64,000 nucleotides of DNA from Linyphia triangularis (lineage: Eukaryota > Arthropoda > Arachnida > Araneae > Linyphiidae): positions 58,001 to 122,000 of the forward strand of contig CAXBTE010000022.1 of NCBI GenBank assembly GCA_963978545.1, written 5' to 3'. A program made the translations under genes and the position numbers. How positions within the stretch are numbered: the first letter of the stretch is position 1; each line of letters opens with the position of its first letter. Below the pieces are notes generated by a model. It searched no databases and was not told the origin of the DNA. It was given only the letters and a program-made list of their open reading frames with translations. Below, one piece after another: positions 25,064 through 36,500 of the stretch.

Positions 25064-25784
25064 ATGTCAGATTTTGTAGAAAATATTATTAGGCGAGGAC
25101 TACGTTAATATATTCAATACGCATGGATTGCTCACAAACTCTTCAATCGCACCAAGAAATACGACAGATAACAATTTCAAAACTCCGGAACTTTATTGTA
25201 TAAGATTTGAAGACATTATCTGTCCAAGAGAGAATAAATTTAAAATAGCAAGAAGCAACAAGTGAATGAAGCAAAAATTCCAAAGAGTAAAGTATATATT
25301 TTTATTATTTATTAGTTAAAATACTTACTAATTTGCATTTCTTTCTTAATTGTAATTTTTTATTTCCAGATGCCGAAGAGATAAGGAATGATTCTATGGA
25401 TGCCTTACACTTATTGAAGAAATGAGCATCTAACGATAAAGAGGTAAATAAATACATGAAATCTACATTCTATGTATTGACATTAATTGTTTCTTCAGAT
25501 TTTATATATTGCATAGATAAACTGATTCTTTAATTTATTTTCAGATGCAAATGTCCCTTGAGTACCTTTTAGAGGTAAAAACTTTTGGAAGCCAATATTT
25601 GAAGAGTTGGGCTTTTTTTTAAACATTCATAGTAAGTGTCAAAACAAACTTAAAATATTAAGTTTTACAATTTTAATTCAGCTGATATTAATATATGTAA
25701 ACAAAAATACATGTTTTTTAATTAATTCATATCCTTTCTTTTTTAGATAAAAATTTGACATTTCGAAAATTCAAGGAGTATTGA
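25064..25784 (+). repeat. 720-bp deleted unit (exon A missing), copy 2
   Basis: Same junction TTTCTTTCTTAATTGTAATT, near 25350, as in the copy near 19470. Confidence 0.9.
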
Positions 25785-26090
25785 TGTCAGATTTTGTAGA
25801 AAATATTATTAGGCGAGGACTACGTTAATATATTCAATACGCATGGATTGCTCACAAACTCTTCAATCGCACCAAGAAATACGACAGATAACAATTTCAA
25901 AACTCCGGAACTTTATTGTATAAGATTTGAAGACATTATCTGTCCAAGAGAGAATAAATTTAAAATAGCAAGAAGCAACAAGTGAATGAAGCAAAAATTC
26001 CAAAGAGTAAAGTATATATTTTTATTATTTATTAGTTAAAATACTTACTAATTTGCATTTTTTTCTTCACATGTTTACCAATATTGGCAG

Positions 26091-26147
26091 AAAGTTTACC
26101 TCAAAGGAATTGCAGGGACATTTTAGCTGGCATTCCATTCTTATGTG
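26091..26147 (+). pseudogene. Representative exon A
   Basis: A 57-nt block following acceptor TTACCAATATTGGCAG and followed by the strong donor GTAAGTACTG. In the third frame it encodes SLPQRNCRDILAGIPFLC with one base left over, which joins the AT of exon B to make an Asp codon. The preceding intron has TTACTAAT, a good branch-point-like sequence, about 40 nt upstream of the AG. Protein family not recognised. Confidence 0.65.
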
Positions 26148-26229
26148 GTAAGTACTGATATTCATTTAGTTCTTGTCATATATTTTCAATATTTTTTAAA
26201 TCCCCTTAATTGTAATTTTTTATTTCCAG

Positions 26230-26303
26230 ATGCCGAAGAGATAAGGAATGATTATATGGATGCCTTACTTTTATTGAAGAAATGAGCATCTAACGATAAA
26301 GAG
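26230..26303 (+). pseudogene. Representative exon B
   Basis: A 74-nt block after TTTTTTATTTCCAG and before GTAAATAAAT. Spliced to exon A it continues in frame as an acidic-then-hydrophobic stretch (consensus DAEEIRNDSMDALLLLKK) that ends at a TGA common to nearly all units. That stop lies 20 nt before the end of the block, so the ancestral coding path either ended here or has been broken in every unit. Confidence 0.6.
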
Positions 26304-26404
26304 GTAAATAAATACATGAAATCTACATTCTATGTATTGACATTAATTGTTTCTTCAGATTTTATATATTGCATAGATAAACTGATTCTTTAATTTATTT
26401 TCAG

Positions 26405-26492
26405 ATGCAAATGTCCCTTGAGTACTTTTTATAGGTAAAAACTTTTGGAAGCCAATATTTGAAGAGTTGGGGCTTTTTTTTAACCAGTCCTA
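26405..26492 (+). pseudogene. Representative exon C
   Basis: An 88-nt block after TTTAATTTATTTTCAG and before GTAAGTCTC. It begins ATGCAAATGTCCCTTGAGTA. In most units the frame from this ATG gives about 24 codons (MQMSLEYLLEGKTFGSQYLK) and then a TAA. In this unit a TAG interrupts it after nine codons. One-base length differences in GAAGAGTTGGG switch the downstream frame between units. Confidence 0.6.
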
Positions 26493-26605
26493 GTAAGTCT
26501 CAAAACAAACTTAAAATATAAGTTTTACAATTTAATTCATTTTAATATAATATATGTAAAAAAAAATACATGTTTTTTATTTAATTTATATCCTTTCTTT
26601 TTTAG

Positions 26606-26847
26606 ATGAAAATTTGACATTTCGAAAATTTCAAGGAGTATTGATGTCAGATTTTGTAGAAAATATTATTAGGGGCGAGGACTACATTATTATTTTCAAT
26701 ACGCATGGATTGCTCACAAACTCTGCAATCGCACAAAAAAATACGACAGATAACAATTTCAAAACTCCGGAACTTTATTGTATAAGATTTGAAGACATTA
26801 TCTGTCCAAGAGAGATTAAATTTAAAATAGCAAGAAGCAACAAGTGA
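26606..26847 (+). pseudogene. Best-preserved exon D, open from acceptor to TGA
   Basis: The exon-like block runs from acceptor TTTCTTTTTTAG (exon start 26606) to about 26868, where AAGA is followed by GTAAAG. From two bases after the acceptor the frame is open for about 80 codons: ENLTFRKFQGVLMSDFVENI, then IRGEDYIIIFNTHGLLTNSA, ending KFKIARSNK before TGA 26845-26847. Most other copies are broken here by a 2-nt deletion (AGGGGCGAGG to AGGCGAGG), by loss of a T in AATTTCAAGG, or by an extra base giving CTTTGATTGG with an in-frame TGA. The predicted peptide is soluble-looking and has no signal peptide or membrane segment. Family not recognised. Confidence 0.55.
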
Positions 26848-28357
26848 ATGAAGCAAAAATTCCAAAGAGTAAAGTATATATTTTTATTATTTATTACTTA
26901 AAATTCTTACTAATTTGCATTTCCTTCCTCACATGTTTACCATTATTGGCAGAAAGTTTACCTCAAAGGAATTACAGGGACATTTTAGCTGGCATTCCAT
27001 TCTTATGTGGTAAGTACTGATATTCATTTAGTTCTTGTCATATATTTTCAATATTTATTAAATCCCCTAAATTGTAATTTTTTATTTCCAGATGCCGAAG
27101 AGATAAGGAATGATTCTATGAATGCCTTACTCTTATTGAAGAAATGAGCATCTAACGATAAAGAGGTAAATAAATACATGAAATCTACATTCTATGTATT
27201 GACATTAATTGTTTCTTCAGATTTTATATATTGCATAGATAAACTAATTCTTTAATTTATTTTCAGATGCAAATGTTCCTTTAAAACCTTTTGGAGGAAA
27301 AAACTTTTGGAAGCCAATATTTGAAGAGTTGGTCTTTTTCTTAAACAGTCCTAGTAAGTCTCAAAACAAACTTAAAATATTAAGTTTTACAATTTAATTC
27401 AACTGATGATAATATATGTAAAAAAAAGACATGTTTTTTATTTAATTCATATCCTTTCTTTTTTAGATAAAAATTTGACATTTCGAAAATTTCAAGGAGT
27501 ATTGATGTCAGATTTTGTAGAAAATATTATTAGGCGAGGACTACTATAATATTTTCAATACGCATGGATTGCTCACAAATTCTTCAATTGCACCAAGAAA
27601 TACGACAGATAACAAATTCAAAACTCCAGAATTTTGATTGGATGAGATTTAAGGACATTCTTTGTCTAGGAGAAAATAAAATTTAAAATAGCCAGAAGCA
27701 ACAAGTGAATAAAGTCAAAAATTCCAAAGAGTAAAGTATATATTTTTGTTGTTTATTAATTAAAATTCTTACTAATTTGCATTTCTTTCCTCACATGTTT
27801 ACCAATATTTGCAGAAAGTTTACCTCAAATTAATTACAGGGACATTTTAGCTGGCATTCCATTCTTATGTGGTAAGTACTGATATTCATTTAGTTCTTGT
27901 CATATATTTTCAATATTTTTTAAATCCCCTAAATTGTAATTTTTTATTTCCAGATGCCGAAGAGATAAGGAATGATTCTCTGAATGCCTTACTCTTATTG
28001 AAGAAATGAGCATCTAACGATAAAGAGGTAAATAAATACATGAAATCTACATTCTATGTATTGACATTAATTGTTTCTTCAGATTTTATATATTGCGTAG
28101 ATAAACTGATTCTTTAATTTATTTTCAGATGCAAATGTCCCTTGAGTACCTTTTAGAGGGAAAAACTTTTGGAAGCCAATATTTGAAGAGTTGGGCTTTT
28201 TCTTAAACAGTCCTAGTAAGTGTCAAAACAAACTTAAAATATTAAGTTTTACAATTTTAATTCAGCTGATGTTAATATATGTAAAAAAAAAAGACATGTT
28301 TTTTAATTAATTCATATCCTTTCTTTTTTAGATAAAATTTGACATTTCGAAAATTCA

Positions 28358-28558
28358 ATGACTATTGATGTCAGATTTTGTAGAAAATATTATTATGCGA
28401 GGACTACATTAATATTTTCAATACGCATGGATTGCTCACAAACTCTTCAATCGCACCAAGAAATACGACAGATAACAATTTCAAAACTCAAGAACTTTGA
28501 TTGGATAAGATTTGAAGACATTCTTTGTCCAAGAGAGAATAAATTTAAAATAGCTTGA
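28358..28558 (+). pseudogene. Exon D copy with out-of-frame 66-codon ORF
   Basis: A G-to-T change (CAAGGAGTATT to CAATGACTATT) creates an ATG in an alternative frame. The reading starts in the shifted frame (TIDVRFCRKYYYARTT) and reaches FDWIRFEDILCPREN, which matches the C-terminal frame of the open copies. Near-identical versions occur at 29220-29420, 35105-35305 and 35967-36167. The N-terminal half is a frameshift product and is not evidence of a distinct gene. Confidence 0.4.
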
Positions 28559-31500
28559 AGCAACAAGTGAATGAAGCAAAAATTCCAAAGAGTAAAGTAT
28601 ATATTTTTATTATTTATTAGTTAAAATTCTTACTAATTTGCATTTCTTTCCTCACATGTTTACCAATATTGGCAGAAAGTTTACCTCAAAGGAATTGCAG
28701 GGACATTTTAGCTGGCATTCCATTCTTATGTGGTAAGTACTGATATTCATTTAGTTCTTGTCATATATTTTCAATATTTTTTAAATCTTCTTAATTGTAA
28801 TTTTTTATTTCCAGATGCCGAAGAGATAAGGAATGATTCTATGAATGCCTTACTCTTATTGAAGAAATGAGCATCTAACGATAAAAAGGTAAATAAATAC
28901 ATGAAATCTACATTCTATGTATTGACATTAATTGTTTCTTCAGATTTTATATATTACATAGATAAACTGATTCTTTAATTTATTTTCAGATGCAAATGTC
29001 CCTTGAGTACATTTTAGAGGGAAAAACTTTTGGAAGCCAATATTTGAAGAGTTGGGCTTTTTCTTAAACATTCCTAGTAAGTGTCAAAACAAACTTAAAA
29101 TATTAAGTTTTACAATTTTAATTCAGCTGATTTTAATATATGTAAAAAAAAAAAGACATGTTTTTTAAATAAATCATATCCTTTCTTTTTCAGATAAAAT
29201 TTGACATTTCGAAAATTCAATGACTATTGATGTCAGATTTTGTAGAAAATATTATTATGCGAGGACTACATTAATATTTTCAATACGCATGGATTGCTCA
29301 CAAACTCTTCAATCGCACCAAGAAATACGACAGATAACAGTTTCAAAACTCAAGAACTTTGATTGGATAAGATTTGAAGACATTCTTTGTCCAAGAGAGA
29401 ATAAATTTAAAATAGCTTGAAGCAACAAGTGAATGAAGCAAAAATTCCAAAGAGTAAAGTATATATTTTTATTATTTATTAGTTAAAATTCTTACTAATT
29501 TGCATTTCTTTCCTCACATGTTTACCAATATTGGCAGAAAGTTTACCTCAAAGGAATTGCAGGGACATTTTAGCTGGCATTCCATTCTTATGTGGTAAGT
29601 ACTGATATTCATTTAATTCTTGTTATATAGTTTCAATATTTTTTAAATCTTCTTAATTGTAATTTTTTATTTCCAGATGCCGAAGAGATAAGGAATGATT
29701 CTATGAATGCCTTACTCTTATTGAAGAAATGAGCATCTAACGATAAAAAGGTAAATAAATACATGAAATCTACATTCTATGTATTGACATTAATTGTTTC
29801 TTCAGATTTTATATATTGCATAGATAAACTGATTCTTTAATTTATTTTCAGATGCAAATGTCCCTTGAGTACATTTTAGAGGGAAAAACTTTTGGAAGCC
29901 AATATTTGAAGAGTTGGGCTTTTTCTTAAACAGTCCTAGTAAGTGTCAAAACAAACTTAAAATATTAAGTTTTACAATTTTAATTCAGCTAATGTTAATA
30001 TATGTATAAAAAAAAGACATGTTTTTTAATTAATTCATATCCTATCTTTTTCAGATAAAAATTTGACATTTCGAAAATTCAAGGACTATTGATGTCAGAT
30101 TTTGTAGAAAATATTAATATGCGAGGACTACATTAATATTTTCAATACGCATGGATTGCTCACAAACTCTTCAATCGCACCAAGAAATACGACAGATAAC
30201 AATTTCAAAACTCCAGAACATTGATTGGATAAGATTTGAAGACATTCTTTGTCCAAGAGAGAATAAATTTAAAATAGCTTGAAGCAACAAGTGAATGAAG
30301 CAAAAATTCCAAAGAGTAAAGTATATATTTTTATTATTTATTAGTTAAAATTCTTACTAATTTGCATTTCTTTCCTCACATGTTTACCAATATTGGCAAC
30401 AAGTTTACCTCAAAGGAATTGCAGGGACATTTTAGCTGGCATTCCATTCTAATGTGGTAAGTAATGATATTCATTTAGTTCTTGTCATATATTTTCAATA
30501 TTTTTTAAATCCCCTAAATTGTAATTTTTTATTTCCAGATGCCGAAGAGATAAGGAATGATTCTATGAATGCCTTACTCTTATAGAAGAAATGAGCATCT
30601 AACGATAAAGAGGTAAATAAATACATGAAATCTACATTCTATGTATTGACATTAATTATTTCTTCAGATATTATATATTACATAGATAAACTGATTCTTT
30701 AATTTATTTTCAGATGCAAATGTCCCTTGAGTACCTTTTAGAGGGAAAAACTTTTGGAAGCCAATATTTGAAGAGTTGGGGTTTTTCTTAAACATTCCTT
30801 GTGTCAAAACAAACTTAAAATATTAAGTTTTACAATTTTAATTCAGCTGATTTTAATATATGTGAAAAAAAAAGACATGTTTTTTAATTAAATCATATCA
30901 TTTCTTTTTTAGATAAAAATTTGACATTTCGAAAATTCAAGGAGTATTGATGTCAGATTTTGTAGAAAATATTATTAGGCGAGGACTACATTAATATTTT
31001 CAATACGGATGGATTGCTCACAAACTCTTCAATCGCACCAAGAAATACGACAGATAACAATTTCAAAACTCCAGAACTTTGATTGGATAAGATTTGAAGA
31101 CATTCTTTGTCCAAGAGAGAATAAATTTAAAATAGCTTGAAGCAACATGTGAATGAAGCAAAAATTCCAAAGAAAAAAGTATATATTTTTATTATTTATT
31201 AGTTAAAATTCTTACTAATTTGCATTTCTTTCCTCACATGTTTACCAATATTGGCAGAAAGTTTACCTCAAAGGAAATGCAGGGACATTTTAGCTGGCAT
31301 TCCATTCTTATGTGGTAAGTACTGATATTCATTTAGTTCTTGTCATATATTTTCAATATTTTTTAAATCCCCTTAATTGTAATTTTTTATTTCCAGATGC
31401 CGAAGAGATAAGGAATGATTCTATGGATGCCTTACACTTATTGAAGAAATGAGCATCTAACGATAAAGAGGTAAATAAATACATGAAATCTACATTCTAT

Positions 31501-31810
31501 GTATTGACATTAATTGTTTCTTCAGATTTTATATATTGCATAGATAAACTGATTCTTTAATTTATTTTCAGATGCAAATGTCCCTTGAGTACCTTTTAGA
31601 GGTAAAAACTTTTGGAAGCCAATATTTGAAGAGTTGGGCTTTTTTTTAAACATTCCTAGTAAGTGTCAAAACAAACTTAAAATATTAAGTTTTACAATTT
31701 TAATTCAGCTGATATTAATATATGTAAAAAAAAAGACATGTTTTTTAATTAATTCATATCCTTTCTTTTTTAGATAAAAATTTGACATTTAGAAAATTCA
31801 AGGAGTATTG

Positions 31811-32531
31811 ATGTCAGATTTTGTAGAAAATATTATTAGGCGAGGACTACGTTAATATATTCAATACGCATGGATTGCTCACAAACTCTTCAATCGCACC
31901 AAGAAATACGACAGATAACAATTTCAAAACTCCGGAACTTTATTGTATAAGATTTGAAGACATTATCTGTCCAAGAGAGAATAAATTTAAAATAGCAAGA
32001 AGCAACAAGTGAATGAAGCAAAAATTCCAAAGAGTAAAGTATATATTTTTATTATTTATTAGTTAAAATACTTACTAATTTGCATTTCTTTCTTAATTGT
32101 AATTTTTTATTTCCAGATGCCGAAGAGATAAGGAATGATTCTATGGATGCCTTACACTTATTGAAGAAATGAGCATCTAACGATAAAGAGGTAAATAAAT
32201 ACATGAAATCTACATTCTATGTATTGACATTAATTGTTTCTTCAGATTTTATATATTGCATAGATAAACTGATTCTTTAATTTATTTTCAGATGCAAATG
32301 TCCCTTGAGTACCTTTTAGAGGTAAAAACTTTTGGAAGCCAATATTTGAAGAGTTGGGCTTTTTTTTAAACATTCATAGTAAGTGTCAAAACAAACTTAA
32401 AATATTAAGTTTTACAATTTTAATTCAGCTGATATTAATATATGTAAACAAAAATACATGTTTTTTAATTAATTCATATCCTTTCTTTTTTAGATAAAAA
32501 TTTGACATTTCGAAAATTCAAGGAGTATTGA
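31811..32531 (+). repeat. 720-bp deleted unit (exon A missing), copy 3
   Basis: Same junction TTTCTTTCTTAATTGTAATT, near 32097, as at 19470 and 25350. Confidence 0.9.
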
Positions 32532-33352
32532 TGTCAGATTTTGTAGAAAATATTATTAGGCGAGGACTACGTTAATATATTCAATACGCATGGATTGCTC
32601 ACAAACTCTTCAATCGCACCAAGAAATACGACAGATAACAATTTCAAAACTCCGGAACTTTATTGTATAAGATTTGAAGACATTATCTGTCCAAGAGAGA
32701 ATAAATTTAAAATAGCAAGAAGCAACAAGTGAATGAAGCAAAAATTCCAAAGAGTAAAGTATATATTTTTATTATTTATTAGTTAAAATACTTACTAATT
32801 TGCATTTTTTTCTTCACATGTTTACCAATATTGGCAGAAAGTTTACCTCAAAGGAATTGCAGGGACATTTTAGCTGGCATTCCATTCTTATGTGGTAAGT
32901 ACTGATATTCATTTAGTTCTTGTCATATATTTTCAATATTTTTTAAATCCCCTTAATTGTAATTTTTTATTTCCAGATGCCGAAGAGATAAGGAATGATT
33001 ATATGGATGCCTTACTTTTATTGAAGAAATGAGCATCTAACGATAAAGAGGTAAATAAATACATGAAATCTACATTCTATGTATTGACATTAATTGTTTC
33101 TTCAGATTTTATATATTGCATAGATAAACTGATTCTTTAATTTATTTTCAGATGCAAATGTCCCTTGAGTACTTTTTATAGGTAAAAACTTTTGGAAGCC
33201 AATATTTGAAGAGTTGGGGCTTTTTTTTAAACAGTCCTAGTAAGTCTCAAAACAAACTTAAAATATAAGTTTTACAATTTAATTCATTTTATGATAATAT
33301 ATGTAAAAAAAAATACATGTTTTTTATTTAATTTATATCCTTTCTTTTTTAG

Positions 33353-33594
33353 ATGAAAATTTGACATTTCGAAAATTTCAAGGAGTATTGATGTCAGATT
33401 TTGTAGAAAATATTATTAGGGGCGAGGACTACATTATTATTTTCAATACGCATGGATTGCTCACAAACTCTGCAATCGCACAAAAAAATACGACAGATAA
33501 CAATTTCAAAACTCCGGAACTTTATTGTATAAGATTTGAAGACATTATCTGTCCAAGAGAGATTAAATTTAAAATAGCAAGAAGCAACAAGTGA
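33353..33594 (+). pseudogene. Second copy of the open exon D
   Basis: Same predicted peptide as the 26606-26847 copy and exactly 6747 bp from it, so its openness is inherited through the duplication and is not independent evidence of selection. Confidence 0.55.
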
Positions 33595-36500
33595 ATGAAG
33601 CAAAAATTCCAAAGAGTAAAGTATATATTTTTATTATTTATTACTTAAAATTCTTACTAATTTGCATTTCCTTCCTCACATGTTTACCATTATTGGCAGA
33701 AAGTTTACCTCAAAGGAATTACAGGGACATTTTAGCTGGCATTCCATTCTTATGTGGTAAGTACTGATATTCATTTAGTTCTTGTCATATATTTTCAATA
33801 TTTATTAAATCCCCTAAATTGTAATTTTTTATTTCCAGATGCCGAAGAGATAAGGAATGATTCTATGAATGCCTTACTCTTATTGAAGAAATGAGCATCT
33901 AACGATAAAGAGGTAAATAAATACATGAAATCTACATTCTATGTATTGACATTAATTGTTTCTTCAGATTTTATATATTGCATAGATAAACTAATTCTTT
34001 AATTTATTTTCAGATGCAAATGTTCCTTTAAAACCTTTTGGAGGAAAAAACTTTTGGAAGCCAATATTTGAAGAGTTGGTCTTTTTCTTAAACAGTCCTA
34101 GTAAGTCTCAAAACAAACTTAAAATATTAAGTTTTACAATTTAATTCAACTGATGATAATATATGTAAAAAAAAGACATGTTTTTTATTTAATTCATATC
34201 CTTTCTTTTTTAGATAAAAATTTGACATTTCGAAAATTTCAAGGAGTATTGATGTCAGATTTTGTAGAAAATATTATTAGGCGAGGACTACTATAATATT
34301 TTCAATACGCATGGATTGCTCACAAATTCTTCAATTGCACCAAGAAATACGACAGATAACAAATTCAAAACTCCAGAATTTTGATTGGATGAGATTTAAG
34401 GACATTCTTTGTCTAGGAGAAAATAAAATTTAAAATAGCCAGAAGCAACAAGTGAATAAAGTCAAAAATTCCAAAGAGTAAAGTATATATTTTTGTTGTT
34501 TATTAATTAAAATTCTTACTAATTTGCATTTCTTTCCTCACATGTTTACCAATATTTGCAGAAAGTTTACCTCAAATTAATTACAGGGACATTTTAGCTG
34601 GCATTCCATTCTTATGTGGTAAGTACTGATATTCATTTAGTTCTTGTCATATATTTTCAATATTTTTTAAATCCCCTAAATTGTAATTTTTTATTTCCAG
34701 ATGCCGAAGAGATAAGGAATGATTCTCTGAATGCCTTACTCTTATTGAAGAAATGAGCATCTAACGATAAAGAGGTAAATAAATACATGAAATCTACATT
34801 CTATGTATTGACATTAATTGTTTCTTCAGATTTTATATATTGCGTAGATAAACTGATTCTTTAATTTATTTTCAGATGCAAATGTCCCTTGAGTACCTTT
34901 TAGAGGGAAAAACTTTTGGAAGCCAATATTTGAAGAGTTGGGCTTTTTCTTAAACAGTCCTAGTAAGTGTCAAAACAAACTTAAAATATTAAGTTTTACA
35001 ATTTTAATTCAGCTGATGTTAATATATGTAAAAAAAAAAGACATGTTTTTTAATTAATTCATATCCTTTCTTTTTTAGATAAAATTTGACATTTCGAAAA
35101 TTCAATGACTATTGATGTCAGATTTTGTAGAAAATATTATTATGCGAGGACTACATTAATATTTTCAATACGCATGGATTGCTCACAAACTCTTCAATCG
35201 CACCAAGAAATACGACAGATAACAATTTCAAAACTCAAGAACTTTGATTGGATAAGATTTGAAGACATTCTTTGTCCAAGAGAGAATAAATTTAAAATAG
35301 CTTGAAGCAACAAGTGAATGAAGCAAAAATTCCAAAGAGTAAAGTATATATTTTTATTATTTATTAGTTAAAATTCTTACTAATTTGCATTTCTTTCCTC
35401 ACATGTTTACCAATATTGGCAGAAAGTTTACCTCAAAGGAATTGCAGGGACATTTTAGCTGGCATTCCATTCTTATGTGGTAAGTACTGATATTCATTTA
35501 GTTCTTGTCATATATTTTCAATATTTTTTAAATCTTCTTAATTGTAATTTTTTATTTCCAGATGCCGAAGAGATAAGGAATGATTCTATGAATGCCTTAC
35601 TCTTATTGAAGAAATGAGCATCTAACGATAAAAAGGTAAATAAATACATGAAATCTACATTCTATGTATTGACATTAATTGTTTCTTCAGATTTTATATA
35701 TTATATAGATAAACTGATTCTTTAATTTATTTTCAGATGCAAATGTCCCTTGAGTACATTTTAGAGGGAAAAACTTTTGGAAGCCAATATTTGAAGAGTT
35801 GGGCTTTTTCTTAAACATTCCTAGTAAGTGTCAAAACAAACTTAAAATATTAAGTTTTACAATTTTAATTCAGCTGATTTTAATATATGTAAAAAAAAAA
35901 AGACATGTTTTTTAAATAAATCATATCCTTTCTTTTTCAGATAAAATTTGACATTTCGAAAATTCAATGACTATTGATGTCAGATTTTGTAGAAAATATT
36001 ATTATGCGAGGACTACATTAATATTTTCAATACGCATGGATTGCTCACAAACTCTTCAATCGCACCAAGAAATACGACAGATAACAGTTTCAAAACTCAA
36101 GAACTTTGATTGGATAAGATTTGAAGACATTCTTTGTCCAAGAGAGAATAAATTTAAAATAGCTTGAAGCAACAAGTGAATGAAGCAAAAATTCCAAAGA
36201 GTAAAGTATATATTTTTATTATTTATTAGTTAAAATTCTTACTAATTTGCATTTCTTTCCTCACATGTTTACCAATATTGGCAGAAAGTTTACCTCAAAG
36301 GAATTGCAGGGACATTTTAGCTGGCATTCCATTCTTATGTGGTAAGTACTGATATTCATTTAATTCTTGTTATATAGTTTCAATATTTTTTAAATCTTCT
36401 TAATTGTAATTTTTTATTTCCAGATGCCGAAGAGATAAGGAATGATTCTATGAATGCCTTACTCTTATTGAAGAAATGAGCATCTAACGATAAAAAGGTA

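Larger units (their letters stand above)
24530..31276 (+). repeat. 6747-bp octameric block, copy 1
   Basis: Anchors 25064, 25784, 26644, 27505, 28368, 29230, 30092 and 30950 each recur exactly 6747 bp downstream. The block holds seven full units and one 720-bp unit. The left limit was placed where exon A reads AAAGGAATTG in copy 1 against AAAGGAAATG at the start of copy 2. Only a handful of differences between the copies were noticed, for example near 26484 against 33231 and near 28956 against 35703. Confidence 0.85.

Noticed and set aside
26647..33612. Minus-strand 72-codon ORFs (26647-26865 and 33394-33612)
   Set aside because: They are antisense shadows of the open exon D and stay open only because they mirror it.
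28358..36167. Four 66-codon plus-strand ORFs as a separate gene family
   Set aside because: Their N-terminal halves are frame-shifted readings of exon D created by one substitution.
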